Source: an uncultured Lachnospiraceae bacterium (lineage in GTDB: Bacteria; Bacillota; Clostridia; Lachnospirales; Lachnospiraceae). Taken from it: 59,581 nucleotides of DNA. Shown piece by piece: positions 1-8,068 of the stretch. The position numbers and the translations under genes were made by a program. How positions within the stretch are numbered: the first letter of the stretch is position 1; each line of letters begins with the position of its first letter. The stretch lies in contig UQWA01000019.1 of NCBI GenBank assembly GCA_900544685.1, positions 1 through 59,581 of the forward strand, read 5' to 3'. The notes under the pieces are model-generated. The model saw only the letters and a program-made list of their open reading frames with translations. It was not told the origin of the DNA and did no database searches.

Positions 1-33
1 TTGAATATATTATATAACTTCAATACATTAATT

Positions 34-105
34 TCAACTAAGTATGGAAAGAACCTTATTACCGCTTACCGTGTTCTTATTCTGAAGATTTTTATTTTTT
101 GCCAT
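34..105 (-). CDS. possible 23-residue small protein
   Basis: A 23-codon frame, rich in Lys and Asn and beginning MAKNKNLQNK, is preceded by a near-perfect ribosome binding site (AGGAGGT, 7-8 nt before the ATG). It ends at TGA, and no longer frame continues to the window edge. The strong RBS is the main reason to list it. I do not recognise the product. It could be a small spore-type or leader peptide, or the start of a gene cut short by a point mutation. No conserved motif is visible. Confidence 0.35.
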   Translation of the reverse strand: MAKNKNLQNKNTVSGNKVLSILS

Positions 106-262
106 CACAAATACCTCCTGAAATATTAATTTTTTGTTACGCTATTTATTATTTCTTAATATTTACAAAATATGTATTGCAATTTTTACCAAATTATATT
201 ATAATGCAACTTGTAAGAGTTACTACTCTTGCAACCCCTTATTAATTATTTATACTCCCCTC

Positions 263-295
263 GAAACAGCCGGTAGCTCCCCTACCGGCTGTTTC
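263..295. other. long perfect hairpin in the 1-483 gene-poor stretch
   Basis: A 14-bp perfect inverted repeat (GAAACAGCCGGTAG paired with CTACCGGCTGTTTC) surrounds a 5-nt loop. Neither strand has a clear U-run after it, so it is a weak terminator candidate. Apart from this hairpin, the small frame at 34-105 and the promoter at 380-408, I see nothing in 106-483; it is A+T-rich. Confidence 0.5.
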
Positions 296-379
296 ATTTC
301 CGCAAACAACGGGCTAAAACCATGCTTACAAGAGCCTCGGCAACTGTTACCAATAACTTGAGAAACTCACAAAGCATAC

Positions 380-408
380 TTGATTTCTATTTTCATCTGC
401 ATTATACT
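380..408 (+). promoter_or_regulatory. promoter of the zinc-ribbon lipoprotein gene
   Basis: TTGATT and TATACT are separated by exactly 17 bp, a good sigma-A match, about 75 bp upstream of the ATG at 484. The RBS GGGAGAG lies at about 468-474. Confidence 0.55.
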
Positions 409-483
409 AAAACATAGTTTGCATGTTCTGCCTATAAAAGTATGGCATTATTGTAGCAATTAATAAAGGGAGAGTATATCTAT

Positions 484-1239
484 ATGAAAAAAACATGGAA
501 GTTTGCGCTTCTTGTTGCAGTCAGCTCCACGTTTCTTCTGACTGGCTGCCGACGTCAGCCGATCGAAACAGAATCTGAGACGCAGTCCGAAACGCAGACA
601 GAAAAAGTTACTGAAAAGCCGACTGAAAAAGTCACTGAAAAAGCTACTGAAAAACAAACTGAAAAGGAATCTGTTTCTTCTGGTTCTACAAATAAATCAA
701 CTACTCAGTCGTCACAGAAAACTTCTGTAGCACCAAGCGAAACAAATTCAACCGAACAGACAGCTTCTTCAGACAGTTCATCCACTCAGACTTGTCCATA
801 CTGTTGCCAGAGTTTCAGCACTGTTCCAAATGCTGACGGTACCTCTGAATATTCCACACATTATGCGCAGGAAAAAGCATATGCTGATATGTATGGCATC
901 CAGCCATCCAGTGACGTTTCTGACAGTAGCTCCAATACCGCCAACAATTCATCCAGCAGTTCCGATTCATCTACTGATTCAGATAATGCTGCTGACAGTT
1001 CTTACAATTATGATTATAACAGCGGTTATGCTTCCGATCAGTGTCCTTATTGTGGTCAGTGGTTTTCCACAGCTCCGGATGCTTCCGGCTATTCACCTTA
1101 CGGAGAGCATCTTGCTGCAGAATCTGCTTATGCGGCTACTTATGCCGCGGAGCAAGGTCAGCAGTATCAGGAATGCCCCTACTGTGGTCAATGGCTGGAT
1201 TCCGCTACTTACCAGGATCATATAACGAATCTTTATTAA
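484..1239 (+). CDS. lipoprotein with three zinc-ribbon-like CPYC repeats
   Basis: This is a secreted lipoprotein of unknown function, 251 residues long. The N-terminus is a lipoprotein signal peptide (MKK, hydrophobic core, lipobox LTGC with the acylated Cys at about residue 22). A low-complexity linker of Thr-Glu-Lys repeats (TEKVTEKPTEK and similar) follows, then Ser/Thr-rich spacer. The second half holds three CPYC-type units (CPYCCQSF, CPYCGQWF, CPYCGQWL), each followed by a His 20 or so residues on, which suggests metal-binding knuckles outside the membrane. It stands alone on the plus strand between its own promoter and a bidirectional terminator. I do not know a named family for it. 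Confidence 0.8.
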   Translation: MKKTWKFALLVAVSSTFLLTGCRRQPIETESETQSETQTEKVTEKPTEKVTEKATEKQTEKESVSSGSTNKSTTQSSQKTSVAPSETNSTEQTASSDSSSTQTCPYCCQSFSTVPNADGTSEYSTHYAQEKAYADMYGIQPSSDVSDSSSNTANNSSSSSDSSTDSDNAADSSYNYDYNSGYASDQCPYCGQWFSTAPDASGYSPYGEHLAAESAYAATYAAEQGQQYQECPYCGQWLDSATYQDHITNLY

Positions 1240-1257
1240 TCCCATTGCATTGTATAC

Positions 1258-1292
1258 AAAAAAAGAATGTGCCGCAGCGCATTCTTTTTTTG
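1258..1292. terminator. bidirectional terminator between lipoprotein gene and rpoD
   Basis: A hairpin (AGAATGTGC / GCGCATTCT) is flanked by A7 on the left and T7 on the right. It can therefore terminate the plus-strand lipoprotein gene and the minus-strand rpoD operon. Confidence 0.8.
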
Positions 1293-1294
1293 TA

Positions 1295-2419
1295 TTAAAC
1301 CAGAAAATCTCTCAATCGTTTGCTTCTGGACGGATGTCTCAGCTTTCTGAGGGCTTTTGCCTCAATCTGTCTGATTCTCTCTCTGGTTACATTAAATTCT
1401 TTCCCCACTTCTTCCAGTGTACGCGCACGACCATCAATTAGTCCGAAACGTAACTGTACGACCTGTCTCTCTCTATCAGTCAATGACTCCAGTGCCGTGC
1501 TCAGTTCCTCTCTCAACATGGAGAATGCCGCCGAATCTGCCGGTGATAATGCAGAATCATCCTCAATAAAATCTCCCAGATGACTGTCATCCTCCTCACC
1601 AATCGGAGTATCCAGTGATACCGGGTCTCTGGAAATTTTTAACACCTCTCTGACGCGTGCCACAGGTACACCCAGTCTGTCTGCCACTTCCTCAGGAGTC
1701 GGTTCACGTCCCAGTTCCTGTAAAAGAGTTCTGGTCATACGAAGAGTCTTATTGATAGTTTCTACCATATGCACCGGCACACGGATCGTTCTTCCTGTAT
1801 CCGCAATTCCCCTGGTAATTGCCTGTCTGATCCACCATGTTGCATAGGTACTGAACTTAAATCCCTTTGAATAATCGAATTTATCCACTGCCTTCATCAA
1901 TCCCATGTTACCTTCCTGAATCAGATCCAGAAACGGCATTCCACGACCCACATATTTTTTAGCAATACTTACTACCAGTCTTAAGTTTGCTTCTATTAAC
2001 TGCTTCTTCGCGCTCTCATCTCCTGCTTCCACACGCTGCGCCAGTGCAACTTCTTCTTCTGTAGAAAGCAGTGGTACATTACCAATCTCTTTCAGATACA
2101 TACGTACCGGATCTTCTGTACTGACACCTTCCAGCACATCTGCATCATCAATGATCTCAACTTCATCCTCATCACTGAGAATCATCTCATCATCAGTATC
2201 CAGCAGCAGTTCTGTTGTATCTTCTACATTGTCATCCTGAAGAACGTCAATGTTATTCTTTTCCAGATATTCCAGAATCAGATCCATCTTCTCTTCATTG
2301 ATCGGCATAGACGCAAACGCATCGTTGACCTGCTTATAGGTCAGCACATTTTTCTTAGTCTTGGCATCCTCAACTAATTTTGTAAGTATCTTCGTGAACT
2401 GTTCCTGTAATTCATCCAT
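1295..2419 (-). CDS. rpoD: RNA polymerase primary sigma factor RpoD/SigA
   Basis: Housekeeping sigma-70 factor of 374 residues, the usual Firmicute length. The acidic N-terminal region 1.1 covers about residues 1-100. Region 1.2-2 begins near EDPVRMYLKE (about 102) and includes NLRLVVSIAKKYVGRG and the -10-binding stretch WWIRQAITR. Regions 3 and 4 follow, with the C-terminal helix-turn-helix VTRERIRQIEAKALRKLR that reads the -35 box. The ATG at 2419 has the RBS GAGAGGAG and overlaps the end of the upstream clpX-type gene by 8 bp, so the two should be cotranscribed and coupled. In many Firmicutes the upstream partner is dnaG; here it is a ClpX-type gene. Confidence 0.97.
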   Translation of the reverse strand: MDELQEQFTKILTKLVEDAKTKKNVLTYKQVNDAFASMPINEEKMDLILEYLEKNNIDVLQDDNVEDTTELLLDTDDEMILSDEDEVEIIDDADVLEGVSTEDPVRMYLKEIGNVPLLSTEEEVALAQRVEAGDESAKKQLIEANLRLVVSIAKKYVGRGMPFLDLIQEGNMGLMKAVDKFDYSKGFKFSTYATWWIRQAITRGIADTGRTIRVPVHMVETINKTLRMTRTLLQELGREPTPEEVADRLGVPVARVREVLKISRDPVSLDTPIGEEDDSHLGDFIEDDSALSPADSAAFSMLREELSTALESLTDRERQVVQLRFGLIDGRARTLEEVGKEFNVTRERIRQIEAKALRKLRHPSRSKRLRDFLV

Positions 2420-3821
2420 AAATTACCAAATCTCCTCTCAAGGTAATCTTCGGGCCACCTTTATGCTCTACATATTCTCTGGTAATTGTTACCTTACCAA
2501 TATTATCATCTTTTGGAATTTCATACATGATATCAAGCATGATTTCCTCAATGATTGCCCTAAGCGCTCTGGCACCGGTCTTTTTCTCCAGTGCTTTTTC
2601 AGCAATCGCCTCCAGTGCCTCATCCTCAAACTCCAATTTTACTTCATCCAGCGCTAACAGCTTCTGGTACTGCTTTAAGATTGCATTCTTTGGCTCTTTT
2701 AAAATCTTAACCAGCATATCCTTATCCAGTCCCCTCAAGGTAAATATAATCGGCAGTCGTCCGATAAATTCTGGGATCATTCCGAAATTACGGATATCCT
2801 CAATAGTCACCTTCTCCAGAAGGTTCGGGTCACTGTTATACTTATCCTTCAGGTCTGCCTGAAAGCCCATGGAAGACTGTCTGTTCAGTCTTTCTTTTAT
2901 AATATCTTCCAGACCAGGAAAAGCGCCTCCACAAATAAACAGAATGTTCCTGGTGTTGACTGTCTCTAACGGGACCATGGCATTCTTACTGTTGGATCCT
3001 ACCGGAACCTCCACTTTGCTGCCTTCTAAAAGTTTTAACATTCCCTGCTGAACAGACTCACCGCTGACATCACGCTGATTTGTGTTCTTTTTCTTTGCAA
3101 TCTTATCTATCTCATCGATAAAAATGATTCCCTGCTCTGCCTTCTGCACATCATTTCCTGCCGCTGCAAGCAGCTTGGAAACAACGCTTTCGATGTCATC
3201 CCCAATATATCCTGCTTCTGTCAGGGATGTGGCATCTGCGATGGCCAGAGGAACATCCAGGAGTTTTGCCAGTGTCTTCACCAGATAAGTCTTACCACAT
3301 CCTGTCGGTCCTATCATCAACATATTGGACTTCTCAATCTCAATATCATCCATAGTTCCCGTGGCAACTCTCTTATAATGATTATAAACTGCAACTGAAA
3401 TCACTTTTTTGGCATATTCCTGTCCAATTACATATTCATCCAGCTTCTCCTTAATCTTATGAGGTGCCGGAACAGACTTTAAATCCAATACAGGTGCAGC
3501 TTTTTTCTTCTTGACTTTCTGTCGCTGTGGTATCTGACTGGTCAGATCTGACATATTAATCATCTGCATATTTGGGAACTTCTTTGACATCTCCATCAGT
3601 TCCTGATACGTATTCGCATCCATCTTGCTCATACTATTAAAAGACTTCTGCATGCAGTCCGGACAGATACACATGTTCGGCATCAGTTCAATCATCTTGC
3701 CGGTCTTGCTCTCCGGTCTGTGACAGATACAGCAAACTTTTTCGTATTCATCAGTATCCGTCTCAACAGGTGATACCGTTGTTTCCTTCGTCATATCTTC
3801 TGTCTTGTTTTCTTCTGACAC
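2412..3821 (-). CDS. divergent ClpX-type AAA+ unfoldase
   Basis: ATP-dependent protein unfoldase of the ClpX family. A C4 zinc finger (CCICHRPES...CICPDC) is followed by an AAA+ module with Walker A GPTGCGKT, pore loop GYIGDD, Walker B IIFIDEIDKI and sensor region IPEFIGRLP. The C-terminal small domain contains KKTGARALRAIIEEIM. A GTG start at 3821 is preferred because AAAGGAG lies 8 nt before it; an in-frame ATG upstream at 3857 lacks this. Two features differ from classical ClpX: the RKH pore-loop region reads SNSKNAM, and the ClpP-docking IGF loop appears as MGF. Pairing with ClpP is thus possible but substrate choice may differ. It overlaps rpoD by 8 bp. It may be a second ClpX in addition to a housekeeping copy elsewhere. 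Confidence 0.88.
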   Translation of the reverse strand: MSEENKTEDMTKETTVSPVETDTDEYEKVCCICHRPESKTGKMIELMPNMCICPDCMQKSFNSMSKMDANTYQELMEMSKKFPNMQMINMSDLTSQIPQRQKVKKKKAAPVLDLKSVPAPHKIKEKLDEYVIGQEYAKKVISVAVYNHYKRVATGTMDDIEIEKSNMLMIGPTGCGKTYLVKTLAKLLDVPLAIADATSLTEAGYIGDDIESVVSKLLAAAGNDVQKAEQGIIFIDEIDKIAKKKNTNQRDVSGESVQQGMLKLLEGSKVEVPVGSNSKNAMVPLETVNTRNILFICGGAFPGLEDIIKERLNRQSSMGFQADLKDKYNSDPNLLEKVTIEDIRNFGMIPEFIGRLPIIFTLRGLDKDMLVKILKEPKNAILKQYQKLLALDEVKLEFEDEALEAIAEKALEKKTGARALRAIIEEIMLDIMYEIPKDDNIGKVTITREYVEHKGGPKITLRGDLVIYG

Positions 3822-3910
3822 GTATTTTTCTCCTTTATTGACGCATATACTATGCATACTAAACCCATAATAAGTAATACTAACATAAAATTCTTTTTAA
3901 TACAAGTGGG

Positions 3911-3947
3911 AAATGAAAAACCATGGGATTTTGATATATCCCATGGT
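3911..3947 (-). terminator. terminator after the HtrA-type protease gene
   Basis: A perfect 10-bp stem (ACCATGGGAT / ATCCCATGGT) has an 8-nt loop. On the minus strand it is followed by TTTTTCATTT. It lies just downstream of the htrA stop codon. Confidence 0.75.
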
Positions 3948-3958
3948 CTTTCATCGTT

Positions 3959-5467
3959 TTAGAATCCAAAGTAACGGAACAGGTCTCCCAGGCCGCCATA
4001 TTCATCTGAATATGGTATCTGGCTTCTGCCTCCGAAATCGTACCAGTCTTCTCCGTACGGATTCTGATTATATTGGTCCTTGCCATCCGAATAGCTGTCA
4101 TTTCCACCGTTCTCTTCACTTTCTTCTCCGTTATCCCCAGAGTTACTGTTTTCCTGTGCAGACTTCCCACTGTCTGTCAGATCTGCCTTGCTTCCAAGTG
4201 TCACCTCAATCACTTTTTCCTCATAACCGTTGTCACCGTTGCGTTTCACTGTCACTGCAACTTCCTCTCCCGCTTCATAATACTGCATACGATCCAACAG
4301 CTCACTCTTTGAACTGATACCTGTTTTATCCAGCTTTACAATAATGTCACCTTCCCGGATTCCTGCTTCTTTTGCTGCACTGTTTTCTGTAAACTGATAC
4401 ACAAAAGCTCCTGTTGGAATATTATAAATTTGCCGTGCCTCTTCCGATACATCCACCGGAATCAGTCCGAGTGCTCCTGCCTTATCTGCATCCACCTTTA
4501 CTCTGGTCGTCTGATCCATCAATTCTTCAATGATCGGCTGTGCAGTATTCACCGGAATCGCATAGCCCATGCCTTCCACACCTGTCTCTGCTGCTTTGGC
4601 AGAATTGATACCAATCAGTTCGCCTTTCAGATTCAGTAATGCTCCGCCACTGTTACCAAAGTTAATTGCCGCATCCGTCTGAAGCATATGGTTACTCACC
4701 ACGCCATTATTCGTAGAAACAGAAATCTCCCGATCCAGTGCACTGATAATACCAAAGGTAACTGACTGACCATAGCCGAGGGCATTGCCGATTGCTACCG
4801 CATATTCTCCCACCTGAACTTCATCAGAATCTCCCATCTGGGCAATCCGTATCTTTCCAGCCACATCTTCACTGATATCACTTAATTTTACTGCTATCAC
4901 AGCCAGATCCCAAGTAGAATCCGTTCCCTTCACCTGTGCCGGAACAATTTTTTCATCTTCATCTGCATCTCCACTGAAACATACTGTCAGTTCCTCTGCA
5001 CTTTCTACCACATGCTGATTGGTTGCAATAAGAAGCTCCGTATCATTTTTTCCTACTATAATGCCAGATCCGGTACTTTCACTGTCCATCTGATACTCTG
5101 CGCCAAAATAACTGATCGTCTCCACTCCAACATTCGTGATTGCCACAATCGCCGGCATCACATTCTCTGCTACAGCAGAAATATCCGGCATAGATGTCTG
5201 CTCGTTCTCATTCATAAGATCTGTCTGTCTGATCAGATTACCGATCTTACTGTCAGATGCACTGACTTCCTGTTCCTCGCTCTCTGTCTGCTGTTCTTCC
5301 GTCTCAGTTTCTTCTGTCTGTCTCTTAGAAAAATCCGATCCAATCTTTATTCGTTCACTTTCCTGGGCTCCCTCTGCATAAACAGTAAGACTTCCTGCGG
5401 AAACTGTCATCATACAGGCAACCATAGTCCATGCGGCTATCATACGAAGATATTTTTTCCTGTACAT
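3959..5467 (-). CDS. htrA: HtrA/DegP-type serine protease with PDZ domain
   Basis: Membrane-anchored or secreted quality-control protease of 502 residues. An N-terminal hydrophobic segment (about 8-31) acts as signal or anchor, followed by an acidic Glu/Thr/Gln-rich linker to about residue 70. The trypsin-like domain has the triad H152 (NQHVV), D187 (WDLAV) and S273 (GNSGGAL). One PDZ domain lies at about 340-425 (GAFVYQFTENSAAKEAGI, then EGDIIVKLD). The tail from about 430 is rich in Gly, Asn, Ser, Asp and Tyr. The ATG at 5467 has a GGAG RBS, and a TATAAT -10 box sits at about 5520-5525. It is a single-gene unit ended by the hairpin at 3911-3947. Confidence 0.93.
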   Translation of the reverse strand: MYRKKYLRMIAAWTMVACMMTVSAGSLTVYAEGAQESERIKIGSDFSKRQTEETETEEQQTESEEQEVSASDSKIGNLIRQTDLMNENEQTSMPDISAVAENVMPAIVAITNVGVETISYFGAEYQMDSESTGSGIIVGKNDTELLIATNQHVVESAEELTVCFSGDADEDEKIVPAQVKGTDSTWDLAVIAVKLSDISEDVAGKIRIAQMGDSDEVQVGEYAVAIGNALGYGQSVTFGIISALDREISVSTNNGVVSNHMLQTDAAINFGNSGGALLNLKGELIGINSAKAAETGVEGMGYAIPVNTAQPIIEELMDQTTRVKVDADKAGALGLIPVDVSEEARQIYNIPTGAFVYQFTENSAAKEAGIREGDIIVKLDKTGISSKSELLDRMQYYEAGEEVAVTVKRNGDNGYEEKVIEVTLGSKADLTDSGKSAQENSNSGDNGEESEENGGNDSYSDGKDQYNQNPYGEDWYDFGGRSQIPYSDEYGGLGDLFRYFGF

Positions 5468-5548
5468 CGTTTCTCCTTCTTTCTCTTATACTTACCGGGA
5501 ATATCCCCGATTCTGAAAAATTATACTCATTTTACCAGATATTTGTGT

Positions 5549-6520
5549 TCATTTTGTGATAATTTCTGATTTCTTTTCCTTCCAGTAATTTTTATTGGAC
5601 GTACACCTAAGGATGACTCTTCTTGGAAGTATCCTGTACTTCTTTCCAAACCGGTAACCAAGATATTTACAGCCACTCTGCCAGATCAGTCTTGGAAGAA
5701 GCCAGTAATATTTCTTCTGAATAAGATAATCTGCCGTCTTTTTTACCAGTTTTACACCTTCGTTCTCTGATGATACTGCCTGAAAAATCTCAGGATGTTG
5801 TGCCTGGGAAACTGCCAGATCAAAGTTCCTCTTAAACTGTTCTTTTCCCGAATAATTATGAGAATGAACTACTCTTGCATCTGCAGCATAGGCAATCTTA
5901 TACCCCTTTTGTATCATATTTCCTGCACAGATCATATCTTCATTAAAGATCGTATGCTTTACAAATCCCCCTGCTGCCAGATAGATATTTCTCCGGTATA
6001 TGGCGCATACATTGGAACAGAAATAAGTTTTAATTCCCAGTTCTGTCACATCTTCTGCTGACTTGATTCTGCTTTTTTCACCATAATTGAATTCTCTGGT
6101 ATACCGTTCTATAATGCCACAGTCTGCAGTCGGAAGCTGTTTTGCATAGACAGCTCCAATCAGAGGATCTTGTTTCATTGCTTTCAGGAGATTCTCAATC
6201 AGATACTGATCTGCCGGCATGGCATCCTGCGTCATAAACATCACATATTCTGCCTGAGATCTGGACGCCGCCCATCTTCTGGTCCCACCATGATCGAATT
6301 CGCTTTCTGCTATATGATGCAATTCCAGCCTGATTCCCGCCAGTGTGCCAAATACAAACGGAGACTTGTCAAACTCTGCCTGTTCCCAGTATTCCTCACC
6401 GGTATTCACCACAATAATCCGCTCTGGTTTTACCGTCTGCTTCTGGAGACGGTAAATCAGTTTTTCAAATACTGCCCCCGGCTTATATGCAGGAATTACA
6501 ATATCAATACTATGCTCCAT
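5549..6520 (-). CDS. GT2 glycosyltransferase, rhamnosyltransferase-like
   Basis: Cytoplasmic family 2 glycosyltransferase of 323 residues for cell-surface glycan assembly. The GT-A fold starts at once with IDIVIPAYKPG, and the acidic metal/nucleotide-sugar region reads FMTQDAMPAD. A later segment GGFVKHTIFNEDMICAGNMI resembles rhamnosyltransferases of the RfbF/WbbL type. The ATG at 6520 is chosen over a longer frame because AGAAAGGAAG directly precedes it and GT2 proteins begin at this point. It is the last gene of the glycopolymer locus, after a strong terminator hairpin (6536-6569), so it may be read through or separately transcribed. The sugar donor cannot be told from the sequence. Confidence 0.85.
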   Translation of the reverse strand: MEHSIDIVIPAYKPGAVFEKLIYRLQKQTVKPERIIVVNTGEEYWEQAEFDKSPFVFGTLAGIRLELHHIAESEFDHGGTRRWAASRSQAEYVMFMTQDAMPADQYLIENLLKAMKQDPLIGAVYAKQLPTADCGIIERYTREFNYGEKSRIKSAEDVTELGIKTYFCSNVCAIYRRNIYLAAGGFVKHTIFNEDMICAGNMIQKGYKIAYAADARVVHSHNYSGKEQFKRNFDLAVSQAQHPEIFQAVSSENEGVKLVKKTADYLIQKKYYWLLPRLIWQSGCKYLGYRFGKKYRILPRRVILRCTSNKNYWKEKKSEIITK

Positions 6521-6535
6521 TTTTCTTCCTTTCTT

Positions 6536-6569
6536 AAAAATGGGGACTGTGATCACAGTCCCCATTTTT
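6536..6569. terminator. strong bidirectional terminator after the LCP gene
   Basis: A perfect palindrome, TGGGGACTGTGA / TCACAGTCCCCA, is flanked by A5 and T5. It lies between the LCP stop codon and the RBS of the next glycosyltransferase gene. Confidence 0.85.
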
Positions 6570-6572
6570 GTC

Positions 6573-8051
6573 TTATGAAATACCTGTACGATAGGCTATC
6601 TCGTCACTGATTCCCTGTACCACATCTGATGGTTCGTATTCCTCATTAGAGAATAAGAACTCATGAAGCTGTTTTACATTCTGTGCAAGATTCACAGGAA
6701 TAACGCAGTCACCTGCATCCACATCTGCTGTCTGTTTATCAAACGGGAATCCTGTCGTATCTGACAGATTATAAGATGCAATGTCTTTTGCCAGACCTAA
6801 GATTTCTGTTGTAGACAAGCTGGTAGACACATCTGACATAACATCATTGATAATATTATTAATCGTCAGAACATCCATGGTCTTTACTTTCGCCAGAATC
6901 TGCTCCAACACCTTTCTCTGTCTGTAGGTACGCTCATAGTCCAGTCCTTCATGTTCAGAGTCGATTGCATCCGTGTAACGGATACGACAGTAAGATAATG
7001 CCTGCAAACCATTCAATGTCTGCATACCAGCTGATGTAACCGGTACAATATCCAGTCCTGTAATCTCTGAGCCTTCATTCTGATAACCGTTCAGGAAGTT
7101 GATCTCATCCTCACGTACTTCAATATCTACACCACCAATATCATTAACTACTTCAGCTACAACATTCATATTCACAGTAACAAAATCAGAAATATCCAGA
7201 TCCAGGTTCTCATTCAGCATACTGATAGAACGTTCTACACCATAAATTCCATATACATCAGTAGCCTTTCTGAAATTGTAGGAACCATCCCCCGTCTCCA
7301 GATAAGTATCTCTATATACAGATGCCAGTTTTACTTCCTTGGTATCTTTATTAATACTGCATACCATAATGGTATCACTCTGTCCCACATCCAGCCCTTC
7401 ACGGGAATCTACTCCATACAGTGCAATATTCCAGTAACCTTTCAGTGCCTTTGCTGTGTACTCTGGAAGCTGTTCTTCTACTTTTTTCTGAATCTCACTG
7501 TCCTTAATCTTCACACGCTGTACACGGGATAAAGTTGCCGCTGCATATAACCCTACCGCCAACACCAATAATAACAGTAATTCAAAAACAAATAATATCT
7601 TACGTCTTTTTTTCTTCTTTTTCTTCTTCGCAGAAGCAACCATTGTTTCTGCATGATAGGCTCCATATGGCTGACCTCCTCTTGGGTTCTGCTGATATCT
7701 CTGCTGACCATATGGATTCTGCTGATAATACTGCTGTTGACCTCCCAGTCCCTGCTGATAACGTTCCTGACCATTCTGCCCCTGCTGGTAATATTGCTGA
7801 CCATTCTGGCCTTGCTGGTAATACTGTTGCTGTCCTCCCGGTCCCTGCTGGTAATACTGTTGCTGACCGCTCTGACCCTGCTGATAATACTGTTGCTGAC
7901 CGCTCTGACCCTGCTGATAATACTGCTGCTGGCCTCCTGGTCCCTGCTGATAGTACTGCTGGCCATTCAGATTCTGATGATTTGTCTGCGTAGTTCGTCC
8001 GGCATCTCTTCCGGCTCTTCTTTCATCGCGTTCGTCTCTGCTTCTCGCCAT
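6573..8051 (-). CDS. LytR-CpsA-Psr (LCP) glycopolymer ligase with Gln/Tyr/Gly repeat head
   Basis: LCP proteins move lipid-linked glycopolymers onto peptidoglycan on the outer face of the membrane. This one has 492 residues. An unusual cytoplasmic head (residues 1-135) is dominated by decapeptide repeats of the QQYYQQGQSG type. A very basic stretch (KKKKKKKRRK) leads into a single transmembrane helix (about 151-173). The extracellular LCP domain begins near IALYGVDSRE and carries the conserved SDTIMV, SVYRDTYL and ERTYRQRKVLEQIL motifs. Its place at the end of the glycan locus suggests it attaches the product of the upstream genes. The repeat head is longer than in most LCP proteins and its role is unknown. 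Confidence 0.92.
   Translation of the reverse strand: MARSRDERDERRAGRDAGRTTQTNHQNLNGQQYYQQGPGGQQQYYQQGQSGQQQYYQQGQSGQQQYYQQGPGGQQQYYQQGQNGQQYYQQGQNGQERYQQGLGGQQQYYQQNPYGQQRYQQNPRGGQPYGAYHAETMVASAKKKKKKKRRKILFVFELLLLLVLAVGLYAAATLSRVQRVKIKDSEIQKKVEEQLPEYTAKALKGYWNIALYGVDSREGLDVGQSDTIMVCSINKDTKEVKLASVYRDTYLETGDGSYNFRKATDVYGIYGVERSISMLNENLDLDISDFVTVNMNVVAEVVNDIGGVDIEVREDEINFLNGYQNEGSEITGLDIVPVTSAGMQTLNGLQALSYCRIRYTDAIDSEHEGLDYERTYRQRKVLEQILAKVKTMDVLTINNIINDVMSDVSTSLSTTEILGLAKDIASYNLSDTTGFPFDKQTADVDAGDCVIPVNLAQNVKQLHEFLFSNEEYEPSDVVQGISDEIAYRTGIS
7677..7961 (-). repeat. in-frame tandem repeats in the LCP gene
   Basis: About nine imperfect repeats of roughly 30 bp encode QQxYYQQGxxG units (residues 31-125). 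Two to three units are almost identical at DNA level, so copy number is likely to vary between strains by slippage. Confidence 0.85.
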
Positions 8052-8068
8052 AATGATCCCCTTTTTCT

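Noticed and set aside
134..361. A 75-residue plus-strand frame before the lipoprotein gene.
   Set aside because: No RBS, A+T-driven composition, and it runs through the hairpin at 263-295.
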